Shown: positions 1 to 8,506, numbered from the stretch's first letter. The stretch: DNA of 64,000 nt from Demequina flava (GCF_000975035.1 NZ_BBRA01000001.1:62001-126000), one strand, 5' to 3'. Translations and numbers: made by a program. The notes: generated from the sequence alone by a model not told the origin.

Positions 1-153
1 GACAGCTGCTGTGACGCGCCTGCAGCGCACACGACCGTGTTGGCCGCAACGCGCGCAGACGATTGTGGCGACGAGTGCTGCACGGCAGGTGCCTCCACTG
101 GTGAGGCACCCCCCGCGGCCACAAACCGTGGCGCCCGCAAGGACTTGCTCTAG
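1..153 (+). CDS. Possible 3' end of an unknown Cys-rich protein (partial)
   Basis: One plus-strand frame is open from the first base to a TAG at 151-153. It would encode a 50-residue C-terminal tail rich in cysteine and acidic residues, with the pieces DSCC and DDCGDECC, ending ARKDLL. Clustered CC and CxxxCC patterns of this kind occur in metal-handling proteins, but no domain is visible and I do not assign a function. It would converge with hisH, overlapping its stop by 4 bp. Third codon positions are mostly G or C, as in real genes here, but the stretch is short. A chance open frame in GC-rich DNA is a real alternative. Confidence 0.3.
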   Translation, partial: DSCCDAPAAHTTVLAATRADDCGDECCTAGASTGEAPPAATNRGARKDLL

Positions 154-806
154 AGGCTTGTCACCCAGTTGCGAAGCAACTGCAGCCCGGCTTCACCGGA
201 CTTCTCGGGGTGAAACTGCGTGGCCTTCAAAGCGCCGTTCTCGACGGCTGCGACAAACCTATCCCCAGCATCGGCCGTACCTGCGGTTGACCACGTCACC
301 TTGGGTGCCGCAAAGCGCCCTGTGTCCTCTGTAGTACCGAGCGGGAACTCCCGCGCAGCGTAGGAGTGCACGAAGTAGAAGCGCTCGTCTTCGATGCCAG
401 CAAAGAGCTCGGACCCCTGGGGCACCTCGACCGGAGCCCAACCCATGTTCGGGACGATCGGACTGGCGAGCTTCTCGACGACCCCGGGCCACTGGTCGAG
501 ACCATCGGCCTCTTTACCGTGCTCTACGCCACGCTCGAACATGACCTGGTGGCCGACACAGATGCCGAGCACCGGGCGGCCGCCTGCGAGGCGCCGGCCT
601 ACGATCTGGTCTCCGCGGACGCGCTTAAGCCCCTCCATGACCGCTTCAAACGCTCCCACGCCGGGGACGACGAGGCCGTCGGAGTGCTCGGCGATCACGC
701 GATCGTCCGTCAACACCACGCGGGCGCCGACGTGTTCGAGGGCGCGCACGGCCGAGCGCACATTGCCGAAGCCATAATCAAGAACAGTCACCAGTGGTTT
801 TGTCAC
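150..806 (-). CDS. hisH: Imidazole glycerol phosphate synthase, glutaminase subunit HisH
   Basis: This is the class I glutamine amidotransferase subunit that supplies ammonia to HisF for imidazole glycerol phosphate formation in histidine synthesis (cytosol). The 218-residue protein has the usual length. The nucleophile is Cys83 in GICVGHQ, with His199 and Glu201 in the C-terminal HPEKS motif completing the triad. The start is GTG at 804-806. A TACTCT hexamer lies 6 nt upstream with no Shine-Dalgarno sequence, which suggests a leaderless transcript. It is separated from the hisC-hisB-unknown run by a divergent plus-strand gene, so it probably has its own promoter. One copy of the dispersed motif GCATCGGCC lies at 268-276, where it encodes Ala-Asp-Ala. 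Confidence 0.96.
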   Translation of the reverse strand: MTKPLVTVLDYGFGNVRSAVRALEHVGARVVLTDDRVIAEHSDGLVVPGVGAFEAVMEGLKRVRGDQIVGRRLAGGRPVLGICVGHQVMFERGVEHGKEADGLDQWPGVVEKLASPIVPNMGWAPVEVPQGSELFAGIEDERFYFVHSYAAREFPLGTTEDTGRFAAPKVTWSTAGTADAGDRFVAAVENGALKATQFHPEKSGEAGLQLLRNWVTSL

Positions 807-812
807 GCCACA

Positions 813-818
813 AGAGTA
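813..818 (-). promoter_or_regulatory. Likely leaderless promoter -10 (TACTCT) of hisH
   Basis: TACTCT fits the actinobacterial -10 pattern TAnnnT and ends 6 nt before the hisH GTG, with no ribosome binding site between. No good -35 element is visible. Confidence 0.4.
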
Positions 819-828
819 ACGACCGCGC

Positions 829-834
829 TAGGGT
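829..834 (+). promoter_or_regulatory. Candidate -10 (TAGGGT) for the coiled-coil membrane protein
   Basis: TAGGGT lies 36 bp before the ATG at 871, leaving a short leader that carries an AGGAGG ribosome binding site at 860-865. The -35 region is not recognisable. Confidence 0.4.
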
Positions 835-870
835 CGAAGAGACGCACTCCCGCGCTACCAGGAGGTTGCC

Positions 871-1587
871 ATGGAAACCCAGGAAATCCTGATCATCGTC
901 GCCGCCGTAGCGGTGGTGGCACTCATCATCGTGATCCTTATGCGGGTGCGTCACTCACGCAAGGTCAAGGCAATGTCGCCCGAACAGCGTGACCTGCACT
1001 ACGCGCAACGAGCACACAAGAAGCGCGTCTCTGAGCTCAAGAGCGACTACAAGGCCGTCGAGAAGGACACCGAGCGTGCGGTGAAGGAGGCGCGCGACCG
1101 CCTCAAGAACGCCCTCGCGATCGGCAGCGAGAAGATCGACTCCGTGAAGGGCCCCGAGGGAACCGTGTCCCTCACCCAGCTGACGGTGACGCTGCCCGTG
1201 GGCGAGCGTGAGCTCCAGCCCGGCACATCCGCCAGCGCGTCAACGGAAGGGACCGCGCCCGCGGCCGAGGGGGACGAGGACACTCGCAAGGCAGTTCTCA
1301 CGGTCACCATCGGCGAGGAGACGGCCACCGTGCCGTTCAAGCCCGAGCAAGAGGACGCCGTGCGCGCCATCGCCGCCAAGATCACGTCCGCGGCGAGCCA
1401 CGTCGACGAGGTGAAGCGCCAGCGGGACGAAGCTACTCAGGCCGCCGAAGCCGACATTGCGCAGGCCAACGAGCAGGCAACTGTCCGCCTCAACGAAGCG
1501 CAGAAGACCTACGACAGCGGTATCGCCGAGTCTGACGAGAAAGTGCGCAAGGCCGAGGAAAAGGTTCGCCAGACTCGGGTGCGCTGA
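871..1587 (+). CDS. Membrane-anchored coiled-coil protein of unknown function
   Basis: I do not recognise a named family. The 238-residue protein starts with a short leader and one hydrophobic segment (about residues 5-25, IIVAAVAVVALIIVILM), then a basic stretch, which suggests an N-terminal anchor with the rest in the cytoplasm. Residues 45-90 and 165-235 are charged, Ala/Glu/Lys/Arg-rich and heptad-like, so a long coiled coil is likely. Between them (about 95-155) is a more beta-like region. The ATG has a strong AGGAGG 6 nt upstream. It stands alone on the plus strand between hisH and the unknown gene downstream of hisB, converging with the latter. It may be structural or a scaffold; this is inference from its shape only. 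Confidence 0.75.
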   Translation: METQEILIIVAAVAVVALIIVILMRVRHSRKVKAMSPEQRDLHYAQRAHKKRVSELKSDYKAVEKDTERAVKEARDRLKNALAIGSEKIDSVKGPEGTVSLTQLTVTLPVGERELQPGTSASASTEGTAPAAEGDEDTRKAVLTVTIGEETATVPFKPEQEDAVRAIAAKITSAASHVDEVKRQRDEATQAAEADIAQANEQATVRLNEAQKTYDSGIAESDEKVRKAEEKVRQTRVR

Positions 1588-1614
1588 CAGGCAGTCGCAC
1601 TTCGAGCATCGGCC

Positions 1615-2223
1615 CTAGTCCGAGCCCGAACCGTCCGGGTTTGGGTCCGAATCGCGCTTGTTCTTCTCCATGGCCTTGTAACGCTTTTTCGCGTCCTTCG
1701 ATGCACGGCGCAGTTCCTTGAACGCGGCCATCTTGGACATGCGCGCCTCGAAGACCTTGCCGGGGTGCGTCATCGCGAGTTCGTCGACAGTCTGCACGCC
1801 CGTCATGAGCGTCTCGAGGACACCCGGGGCGTTGTCGAGCGCGAGTCCCGGTGGGACCTTGCCCTTGTCCTCGCCAGCGAGCCAGCGCGTGATGGAAATC
1901 TGACCGGCGCGGCGATCCATCTGGAGGATCGGCTGCGTCTTCACGAACGCGGACAGCGCCTGGGCGGCGCGAGCCGAATTGCCGGGCTCGGTGTCGTCGA
2001 GCATCACGAGCGCTCCGGCGGAGGTCTCGATGCAACGGCCCTGCACTTCGTTGAGCGAGCACACCGCCGCGAGCATGCGGCCGTTGTTCACCGGGGTGAA
2101 GATGGCGCTGACCGCCTCTTCGACGTGCCGCCCGCTCTCCCCCTGCGGGGCTGCGTTGTCCAGGCCCGACAGATCGTCGGGAATCTCGACGCCCTCGGGG
2201 AACGAGTCATCCGACTGACTCAC
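1615..2223 (-). CDS. Conserved-looking protein of unknown function coupled to hisB
   Basis: The 202-residue protein has no recognised domain. It has an acidic N-terminus, a globular middle (about residues 35-150, including [16 protein letters not shown] and [11 protein letters not shown]) and a highly charged Lys/Arg/Asp-rich tail (about 165-202) that is probably disordered. The start is GTG, overlapping the hisB stop as GTGA, so translation is coupled to hisB. This placement at the end of the hisC-hisB run suggests co-expression with histidine synthesis, but nothing in the sequence shows an enzymatic role. No signal peptide or membrane segment is seen. Confidence 0.8.
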   Translation of the reverse strand: MSQSDDSFPEGVEIPDDLSGLDNAAPQGESGRHVEEAVSAIFTPVNNGRMLAAVCSLNEVQGRCIETSAGALVMLDDTEPGNSARAAQALSAFVKTQPILQMDRRAGQISITRWLAGEDKGKVPPGLALDNAPGVLETLMTGVQTVDELAMTHPGKVFEARMSKMAAFKELRRASKDAKKRYKAMEKNKRDSDPNPDGSGSD

Positions 2224-2843
2224 AGCGCGCCCTTCGTTGACGGGATCCCCTGAACCCGAGCATCGGCCGTCACAGCGAAGCGCAGCGCGCGGGCAAGCGC
2301 CTTGAACTGCGCCTCCACGATGTGGTGCGGATCGCGACCGGCCAGGACGCGCATGTGCACGCAGATGCCCGCGTGGTGCGCGATCGACTCAAGAGCGTGA
2401 CCGGTGAGCGACCCCGCAAAGTTGCCGCCGATGAGGTGTGTCGCCTGGCCGACAGGCTCGCCGACGTGCACAAAGTACGGGCGACCGGAAACGTCCACGA
2501 CGCACTGCGCGAGGGCCTCGTCAAGCGGCACCATCGCGTCGCCAAAGCGGGAGATCCCAGCCTTGGTGCCGAGCGCCTGCTTGAGGGCCTCCCCGATGCA
2601 GATCGCCACGTCCTCAACGGTGTGGTGCGAGTCGATGTGCACGTCTCCCGTCGCCTTCACGGTGAGGTTCATCAGCGAGTGCTTGCCCAGGGCAGTGAGC
2701 ATGTGGTCGTAAAACGGCACGCCGGTGTCGATCTCGGTGGTGCCGGATCCGTCCAGGTCGAGTTCAACGAGAACTTCAGACTCGCTGGTCTTGCGCTCAA
2801 TGCGTCCCGTGCGGGTGCCGAGCTCGGGTGCGGCGTCGCTCAT
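2220..2843 (-). CDS. hisB: Imidazoleglycerol-phosphate dehydratase HisB
   Basis: HisB dehydrates imidazoleglycerol phosphate to imidazole acetol phosphate, using two metal ions bound by repeated histidine clusters. Both clusters are present: DSHHTVED in the first half and SIAHHAGI in the second, along with the N-terminal RIERKTSES segment and GVPFYDHML. The protein is 207 residues, the length of the monofunctional bacterial enzyme, with no phosphatase domain. The start is ATG at 2841-2843, overlapping the hisC stop as ATGA. An upstream in-frame extension is possible but would run into hisC. The downstream unknown gene overlaps by GTGA. A dispersed motif copy lies at 2260-2268 near the C-terminus. 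Confidence 0.97.
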   Translation of the reverse strand: MSDAAPELGTRTGRIERKTSESEVLVELDLDGSGTTEIDTGVPFYDHMLTALGKHSLMNLTVKATGDVHIDSHHTVEDVAICIGEALKQALGTKAGISRFGDAMVPLDEALAQCVVDVSGRPYFVHVGEPVGQATHLIGGNFAGSLTGHALESIAHHAGICVHMRVLAGRDPHHIVEAQFKALARALRFAVTADARVQGIPSTKGAL

Positions 2844-3934
2844 GCCGTGACCTCCATCAGGGCGCTGCGGAACAGCGCCATCTCCGTCGCGGTGCCGATC
2901 GACACACGCAGCCATCCTTCGGGTCCCGTCACGCGGATCAAAACGCCGCGTGCGAGGAGCCCCTGAAACACTTTCTCACGGTTATCGAAGGGACCGAACA
3001 GGCAGAAGTTCGCGTCCGTCTCCGCCACGATGTAGCCCTGTGCGCGTAGCCACTCGACGGTGTCGTCGCGCTCGGCCCGGATTTCGTGAACCTGGGCCTG
3101 CAGTTCGCGGTGGTGCGCCAGGGCTGCACGGGCAACCGCCTGGGTGATCGCGCTCAGGTGGTACGGCAATCGGACCACGCGCAGGGCGTCGATCAGTTGC
3201 TCGTGCGCCACGAGGTAACCCAGGCGCCCGCCAGCAAGCGCAAAGGCCTTCGACATGGTGCGGCTGACCGCGAGGTTCTTGTGGGTGGGGATGAGCGTCG
3301 CGGCACTGGGGACCCCCGAGCGGCGGAACTCCGCGTACGCCTCGTCGATGACGAGCACGCAACCACCCTCGACCTCCTCGGTCGCGGCGTATAGCGCGCG
3401 GACCTCGTCGAGGGTCAGCGCCGTTCCCGTGGGGTTGTTGGGGCTTGCCACGATGACGAGGGTGGGCTGAGTCTCGCGAATCTGACGCGCGGCTGCCTCA
3501 ATGTCGATCGTGAAATCGTCGTTGCGCGGCACCGTGAGGTACTCCGTGAGACTGTCACGCGCGTACTCGGGATACATCGAGTACGTGGGGGCGAAGCTCA
3601 TGACCGTGCGCCCGGGGCCACCAAAGGCCTGGTGCAAGTGCAGCATGACCTCGTTGGACCCGTTCGCCGCCCAGATATTGCGCGATTCGACGAAGTCCAC
3701 GTGGCTCTCCGCCGCCAAATAGTTGGCGAGATCCTGGCGCAACAGGGTGAAGTCGCGGTCCGGGTAGCGGTTCAGCCCCTCCGACGCCTTGCGGACCGCC
3801 TGCGCGATCGCATCGACCACCACCGGTGGCGGCGAGTAGGGGTTCTCATTCACGTTCAGGCGCGCGGCTACTGACAGTTGCGGGGCGCCATACGGCTCGA
3901 GCCCCGCGAGGTCGGGGCGCAGGGGCAAAGTCAT
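2840..3934 (-). CDS. hisC: Histidinol-phosphate aminotransferase HisC
   Basis: This PLP-dependent fold-type I aminotransferase makes histidinol phosphate from imidazole acetol phosphate and glutamate. The 364-residue protein has the substrate-binding N-terminal NENPYSPPP, the SPNNPTG loop (about 164-170), Asp-Glu-Ala-Tyr around 197-200 and the PLP Schiff-base Lys229 in [17 protein letters not shown]. The ATG at 3932-3934 has no ribosome binding site. A TAGACT hexamer ends exactly 7 nt upstream, which suggests a leaderless transcript. It is the first gene of the run hisC-hisB-unknown. Actinobacterial HisC-like enzymes may also act on aromatic keto acids, but the his context makes HisC the best call. 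Confidence 0.96.
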   Translation of the reverse strand: MTLPLRPDLAGLEPYGAPQLSVAARLNVNENPYSPPPVVVDAIAQAVRKASEGLNRYPDRDFTLLRQDLANYLAAESHVDFVESRNIWAANGSNEVMLHLHQAFGGPGRTVMSFAPTYSMYPEYARDSLTEYLTVPRNDDFTIDIEAAARQIRETQPTLVIVASPNNPTGTALTLDEVRALYAATEEVEGGCVLVIDEAYAEFRRSGVPSAATLIPTHKNLAVSRTMSKAFALAGGRLGYLVAHEQLIDALRVVRLPYHLSAITQAVARAALAHHRELQAQVHEIRAERDDTVEWLRAQGYIVAETDANFCLFGPFDNREKVFQGLLARGVLIRVTGPEGWLRVSIGTATEMALFRSALMEVTA

Positions 3935-3941
3935 GGTGGGA

Positions 3942-3947
3942 AGTCTA
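3942..3947 (-). promoter_or_regulatory. Likely leaderless promoter -10 (TAGACT) of hisC
   Basis: TAGACT ends 7 nt before the hisC ATG with no Shine-Dalgarno sequence between. The same TAGACT-N7-start arrangement precedes hisD. A dispersed motif copy (3965-3973) lies just upstream. Confidence 0.5.
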
Positions 3948-3996
3948 GTGGGATCGGTGAGGCGGGCCGATGCTGGGGTGTTCCGAGGCTCAATCC

Positions 3997-4698
3997 TCAG
4001 ATTCCGAGGGCACGGGCCTTCGCCGCAGCGAACTCCACATCGCTGAGAACTCCGGTTCGGTGGAGCTCCTCCAAGCGCTGAATCTGGTCAAATGCGTCGT
4101 GCTTAGGAGGCGCGCCCACCAGGCGTTGCTTCGCCGCGTCGTACTCTTCGCGCGTGATGACTCGGGAGTAGACAAGATGGTTGAGCTGCTCAAGCGCCTT
4201 GGCCGTGTCCGGGTTTGCGAGCGCGTTGACCTGAGCGGCCGTGGCACGGTCCCCGCCACTGGTGTGCTCGGGCGCCGGGCTGGTCCCCATGCCGAAAAAG
4301 CGGGCCGTGACGCCTGCGACGTTGCCGCTTCGACGGCGGCTACGCGCCTGCTTGCGTTCCTCATCCAAACGGCGTTCCACGGCCTCCGTCGTGGGCCCTT
4401 GGCCCCGTAGTTGATATATACCACCTGCTATTCCAGCTAGCCCTAGACCGAATAGCACGGCGAACAGAGCGAATGTCGGAACGCTCCCGTCATTGAGGGG
4501 GCCCGCGAATACGCCAGCGACGGCGAACGCGCCGCCGAAGAGAATCAGGGGCCACGCAGTCTCCTCGCGCGCCTTGGCCGCGAAAGCACGCCGTGGCGGC
4601 CGGGTATCCCCCGTCCATCGAGACCCGTCCCAATACCGAGTGCCACCAGTTTCGGGATCTGCGTACCAACCGTTGAAGGTGGGATCAGGCGTGCTCAC
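3997..4698 (-). CDS. DUF2510 / SHOCT-domain membrane protein
   Basis: Function unknown. The 233-residue protein begins with a DUF2510 module (GWYADPETGGTRYWDGSRWT, about residues 8-27). Two hydrophobic segments follow (WPLILFGGAFAVAGVFAGPL and TFALFAVLFGLGLAGIAGGIY). A charged linker leads to two tandem SHOCT-like helical units: LEQLNHLVYSRVITREEYDAAKQRL and, at the C-terminus, IQRLEELHRTGVLSDVEFAAAKARAL. The GTG start at 4696-4698 is chosen because GGAGG lies about 6 nt upstream; a longer frame runs further up. Proteins combining DUF2510 with SHOCT are common in Actinobacteria and are thought to be oligomerising membrane proteins. It sits between hisC and the divergent recQ-like gene. Confidence 0.85.
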   Translation of the reverse strand: MSTPDPTFNGWYADPETGGTRYWDGSRWTGDTRPPRRAFAAKAREETAWPLILFGGAFAVAGVFAGPLNDGSVPTFALFAVLFGLGLAGIAGGIYQLRGQGPTTEAVERRLDEERKQARSRRRSGNVAGVTARFFGMGTSPAPEHTSGGDRATAAQVNALANPDTAKALEQLNHLVYSRVITREEYDAAKQRLVGAPPKHDAFDQIQRLEELHRTGVLSDVEFAAAKARALGI

Positions 4699-4811
4699 GA
4701 GGCTCCTCCGTTCCAGCCCGCGGCGTATACGCCCCTCTGCGTACACAGTGCAACTACGCGTGCCGAACTGTCCGCCAGCGTACTAGGGCATCCAGTGTCA
4801 GCGGGCGCACG

Positions 4812-4817
4812 TACGGT
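4812..4817 (+). promoter_or_regulatory. Likely leaderless promoter -10 (TACGGT) of the RecQ-like gene
   Basis: TACGGT fits TAnnnT and ends 6 nt before the ATG at 4824. The GGGG between them is too close to be a good ribosome binding site. Confidence 0.35.
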
Positions 4818-4823
4818 GGGGCC

Positions 4824-7061
4824 ATGGCAGACAATGCAGGGCTCAGCGCACCTTCCGCGAATACGGCAACGGGGGCATCGGACGCTCCCGGCGAGGGCGA
4901 CGTCCGCAATGAGGCCGAGGCGGCCCTGCGACGCCTTGTGGGTCGGGACGATGCCCGTTTGCGTGACGATCAGTGGCTCGCGATCGATGCTCTCGTCGAG
5001 CGGCATGCGCGTGCGCTGGTGGTGCAGCGCACAGGGTGGGGAAAGTCCGCGGTCTATTTTGTGGCCACGTCGTTGCTGCGTGCTCGGGGCGCGGGACCCA
5101 CAATCATCGTCTCTCCCCTGTTGGCGCTGATGCGCGATCAGATTTCGGCGGCGGCCCGGGCCGGAGTAAAGGCGGCCACGGTCAATTCCGCGAACGTCAC
5201 AGAGTGGGATGAGGTCCACGAAGCGATCCGCGCGGGTGAGATTGATGTGTTGCTGTGTTCACCCGAGCGTCTGAACAACCCTCAGTTCCGTGACGAGGTC
5301 TTGCCTAAGCTTGCTGCCGATGCAGGGCTGGTCGTCATCGACGAGGCGCATTGCATCTCTGACTGGGGCCACGATTTCCGCCCGGATTACCGCCGCATCC
5401 GCACGCTGCTCACCGAACTGCCGTCAGGAATCCCTGTGCTCGCCACGACGGCCACCGCGAATTCACGAGTGACGGATGACGTGGCGGAGCAGTTGGGTGT
5501 CTCCGGCGTGGACGGCATCGAACGCGACGATGTCCTCGTGTTGCGGGGCGAACTCGATCGCGAATCGCTTCACCTCGCGGTGATGCCGCTGTCGGATCCC
5601 GCCACCCGTGTCGCCTGGCTCACCACGGCGCTCCCGCAGATGGACGGCTCAGGCATCATTTATTGCCTCACGGTGTCTGCTGCGGAAGAAGTTTCCTCAC
5701 AGCTGCGCAGCGCAGGGCTGGAGGTCGCCTCATACACCGGGCGCACGGACCCCACCGAGCGTGAGTCCCTCGAGGAGGACCTCAAGAACAACCGCGTCAA
5801 GGCACTGATTGCGACGTCGGCCCTTGGGATGGGCTTCGACAAGCCTGACCTCGCGTTTGTTTTCCACTTGGGCGCCCCGTCGTCTCCTATCGCGTACTAC
5901 CAGCAGGTCGGCCGTGCGGGCCGTGGTGTTGACCGAGCCGTCGTGGCGCTCTTGCCCGGGGCTGAGGACAAAGCCATCTGGGATTGGTTCGGATCGCAAT
6001 CGTTCCCTGGCGAAGACCAGGTGCGCGCGACTCTGGATGCACTGTCACCGGACAACGCGTTGTCGGTCATGGCCCTCGAAACCCAGGTTGACCTTCGCCG
6101 GTCACGGCTCGAGGCGATGCTCAAGGTGCTCGACGTCGACGGCGCGGTCAAGCGGGTCAAAGGCGGGTGGGTGTCTACCGGCCAAGAGTGGGTTTACGAC
6201 GCTGATCGGTACGCGCGCGTAGCTCAGGCGCGCGAGGCAGAACAGCAAACAATGATCGACTACGAGAACCTCACTACGTGCCGCATGGCGTTCCTGCGCC
6301 ACGTTCTCGACGACCCCGACCTGGTGGAGGGGTGGCAGTGTGGTCGTTGCGACGTGTGTGGCGGCGTCGAACTCCCCGCTGCGCCCGAGTTGGCAGCCAT
6401 CGAGTCTGCCCGGGCGGACATGGACCGGGTTGGCGTCGAGATCACGGCACGCCGTCAGTGGCCGAGCGGCCTGGATCGCATCGGCTTTGACCTGCGCGGC
6501 CGCATCCCGGCGGATGAGCAGGCGCAACCTGGCCGCGCGGTAGCCAGGCTTGATGGCCTGGGCTGGTCCGGCGCGTTGCGTGACCTCTTGGAGGCGCGCG
6601 ATGCCGATGGCCGCCCGGTGGATGGCGAGACCCCCGTACCACTACGTGGGGCAGCGACGCGCGTACTCGACGACTGGGATGGCCTCTGGAACGGCTCTGG
6701 GCTCATGCGCTCGCTCGCTGTTGACGCCGTGGTGGGCATCCGGTCCACCACCCGTCCGCAACTCCTGAGTCACCTGGCGCCCGGCCTCGCCCGGTACCTG
6801 GAGATGCCGTTCGCGGGCTGGCTCGGGCCGGCTGCAGGCCAAGAAGAACCCGGCCGTCACGACCTCAACTCAGCGCAGCGACTTGCTGTCGTTGCGCGCA
6901 GGTTGACGCTCGAAGACTCGGCACGCGCCTCGCTCGCAGGACGGTCGGTACTGCTCGTCGACGACTACACCGACTCGGGCTGGACGCTCACCGTGGCGGC
7001 ACGGCTTCTGCGACAGGCGGGAGTGCAGGCGGTCTACCCATTCGTCCTAGGTGTGCGCTGA
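4824..7061 (+). CDS. RecQ-family DNA helicase with C-terminal phosphoribosyltransferase-like domain
   Basis: This is an SF2 3'-5' DNA helicase of the RecQ family, expected to unwind recombination and repair intermediates. The 745-residue protein has Walker A RTGWGKS (69-75), motif II DEAH (172-175) followed by the RecQ signature CISDWGHDFRPDYR, the helicase C domain (motif VI QQVGRAGRG) and a four-cysteine zinc site (CRMAF...CGRCDVCGG). After about residue 500 there is no HRDC domain. Instead the last ~200 residues end in VLLVDDYTDSGWT (about 709-721), which matches the PRPP-binding loop of type I phosphoribosyltransferases. Fusions of this kind occur in Actinobacteria; what the extra domain does is not known to me. 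It interrupts the histidine genes on the opposite strand. Confidence 0.9.
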   Translation: MADNAGLSAPSANTATGASDAPGEGDVRNEAEAALRRLVGRDDARLRDDQWLAIDALVERHARALVVQRTGWGKSAVYFVATSLLRARGAGPTIIVSPLLALMRDQISAAARAGVKAATVNSANVTEWDEVHEAIRAGEIDVLLCSPERLNNPQFRDEVLPKLAADAGLVVIDEAHCISDWGHDFRPDYRRIRTLLTELPSGIPVLATTATANSRVTDDVAEQLGVSGVDGIERDDVLVLRGELDRESLHLAVMPLSDPATRVAWLTTALPQMDGSGIIYCLTVSAAEEVSSQLRSAGLEVASYTGRTDPTERESLEEDLKNNRVKALIATSALGMGFDKPDLAFVFHLGAPSSPIAYYQQVGRAGRGVDRAVVALLPGAEDKAIWDWFGSQSFPGEDQVRATLDALSPDNALSVMALETQVDLRRSRLEAMLKVLDVDGAVKRVKGGWVSTGQEWVYDADRYARVAQAREAEQQTMIDYENLTTCRMAFLRHVLDDPDLVEGWQCGRCDVCGGVELPAAPELAAIESARADMDRVGVEITARRQWPSGLDRIGFDLRGRIPADEQAQPGRAVARLDGLGWSGALRDLLEARDADGRPVDGETPVPLRGAATRVLDDWDGLWNGSGLMRSLAVDAVVGIRSTTRPQLLSHLAPGLARYLEMPFAGWLGPAAGQEEPGRHDLNSAQRLAVVARRLTLEDSARASLAGRSVLLVDDYTDSGWTLTVAARLLRQAGVQAVYPFVLGVR

Positions 7062-7068
7062 CCTAGCG

Positions 7069-7084
7069 GCACCGAATCTGGTGC
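7069..7084. terminator. Weak hairpin between convergent recQ-like and hisD
   Basis: GCACC and GGTGC flank a 6-nt loop in the 42-bp gap between two convergent stops. The stem is only 5 bp and there is no T-run, so this is a weak terminator candidate. Confidence 0.2.
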
Positions 7085-7103
7085 GGAGTGCAACGACGAG
7101 CCA

Positions 7104-8408
7104 CTACTTATCGAGTCGCGCCTGAATCGCCTGGCCGTGTGCCGGGAGGTCTTCAGCGTTCGCCAAGGCGACGACTTTGTGACCAATCTCAGCCAAAGCA
7201 TCGGCCGTGTAGTTGATCGTCGAGACCGCCTTCAAGAAGCTGTGCGCGCCCAGACCAGACGCGAATCGCGCCGTGCCGCCTGTAGGCAACACGTGGTTCG
7301 AGCCCGCCATGTAGTCACCCAACGGCACAGGACTGTAGGGGCCAACAAAGATGGCACCCGCGCTCCGGATGCGCGCGGCCACGGCCTCCGCGTCCCGCGT
7401 GTGAATTTCGAGGTGCTCAGCTCCATACGCATCCGCGACCTGGACCGACTGGTCGATGTTGCCGGTCAGGATGATCGCGCTTTGGCGGCCGGTGAGGGCC
7501 TCCTTGGTGCGAGCGATGTGGGGCGTCGCATCCACGAGGCCGTAGAGGGCTTGCTCTACCTTGTCGGCGAGCTCCTCCGAGTCCGTGATGAGAACAGAGC
7601 CGGCCATGGGGTCGTGCTCGGCCTGGCTCAGAAGGTCAGCGGCAACAAAGTGGGCGTCGGCGCTGTCGTCAGCAATGATCGCGATCTCAGTCGGACCAGC
7701 CTCGGAATCAATACCCACCACACCGTTCACCGCACGCTTGGCCGCAGCGACGTAGACGTTTCCGGGGCCGGTGATGACGTCGACGGGGTCGCACAGTCCG
7801 TCCACGCCGTACGCGAGCATGCCGATGGACTGCGCACCACCAGCTGCATAGACCTCATCGATTCCCAGCAGCGCGCACGCAGCGAGGATCGTGGGGTGCG
7901 GCTCTCCGTCGAAGGCCTTTTGCGGAGGCGTCGTCACCGCGATGGACTCCACGCCAGCAGCCTGCGCGGCCACGACGTTCATTACGACTGAGCTGGGATA
8001 CACCGCCAGTCCGCCTGGCACGTACAGACCAACTCGGCCTACCGGGATCCACCGCTGGCTGAGCTTGGCCCCGGGCGCGACCTCCATCTCCACGGGAGGT
8101 GGGACGGTGGCCTCGTGAAAGGCGCGGACTCGCGTGATGGCCTCGCGCAGCGCGTCAATGACGGCTGCGTCCTGATTCTCAAGGGCTGCCTCAATACGCT
8201 CATTCGGCACTCGGAGGTGCTCGGGGTTGACGCCGTCGAACTTCTCGCCGAACTCGCGTAGGGCGGCCTCGCCGCGCTCGCGCACGTCAGCGAGCATCGG
8301 CTCGACGATGGTGAGCGCATGAGAGACGTCGACGTCGGCGCGCGGGACAATGTCCAGCAGCTCACGGGCAGTCGGGGCAGATTCACGAAGATCGATGCGG
8401 CTCAACAC
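7104..8408 (-). CDS. hisD: Histidinol dehydrogenase HisD
   Basis: HisD performs the last two oxidations of histidine synthesis (L-histidinol to L-histidine, NAD and zinc dependent). The 434-residue protein has the family landmarks: GGLAVYPSSVVMN, the signature VDVITGPGNVYVAAAKR with GIDSEAGPTE, DLLSQAEHDP (zinc-region Gln and His), and SNHVLPTGGTARF near the C-terminus. The GTG at 8406-8408 (VLSRIDLR) is chosen because it matches the usual N-terminus and because TAGACT lies exactly 7 nt upstream, which implies a leaderless mRNA. The longer open frame upstream belongs to a repeat element (8434-8506), not to HisD. It is separated from hisC by two unrelated genes. Confidence 0.96.
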   Translation of the reverse strand: MLSRIDLRESAPTARELLDIVPRADVDVSHALTIVEPMLADVRERGEAALREFGEKFDGVNPEHLRVPNERIEAALENQDAAVIDALREAITRVRAFHEATVPPPVEMEVAPGAKLSQRWIPVGRVGLYVPGGLAVYPSSVVMNVVAAQAAGVESIAVTTPPQKAFDGEPHPTILAACALLGIDEVYAAGGAQSIGMLAYGVDGLCDPVDVITGPGNVYVAAAKRAVNGVVGIDSEAGPTEIAIIADDSADAHFVAADLLSQAEHDPMAGSVLITDSEELADKVEQALYGLVDATPHIARTKEALTGRQSAIILTGNIDQSVQVADAYGAEHLEIHTRDAEAVAARIRSAGAIFVGPYSPVPLGDYMAGSNHVLPTGGTARFASGLGAHSFLKAVSTINYTADALAEIGHKVVALANAEDLPAHGQAIQARLDK

Positions 8409-8415
8409 ACAAGCG

Positions 8416-8421
8416 AGTCTA
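8416..8421 (-). promoter_or_regulatory. Likely leaderless promoter -10 (TAGACT) of hisD
   Basis: TAGACT, then 7 nt, then the GTG start; no Shine-Dalgarno sequence. The layout is identical to hisC. Confidence 0.5.
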
Positions 8422-8433
8422 GTGGCCACCGCT

Positions 8434-8506
8434 CCTCCTCTCCCCTGGCCGTACATACGCGGCGGGGATTCGGAGTCCGGGGGCTCCTGGCCGTCAGTTT
8501 TCGGTG
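8434..8506 (-). repeat. 73-bp dispersed repeat, copy A (upstream of hisD)
   Basis: This minus-strand segment aligns without gaps over 73 bp to 14333-14405 on the plus strand (58 identities by eye, about 79%). It covers the last codons and stop of the DUF4260 gene and most of the spacer to hisD. CGGCCAGG occurs near both ends, 43 bp apart, as an internal direct repeat. It stays open in one frame as PPKTDGQ...SESPPRMYGQGRGG, the same peptide pattern copy B encodes inside HrpA. Confidence 0.75.

Noticed and set aside
88-110. GGTGCCTC / GAGGCACC hairpin as a hisH terminator
   Set aside because: No T-run on either strand, and it lies inside a frame that may be coding, so I did not list it as a terminator.
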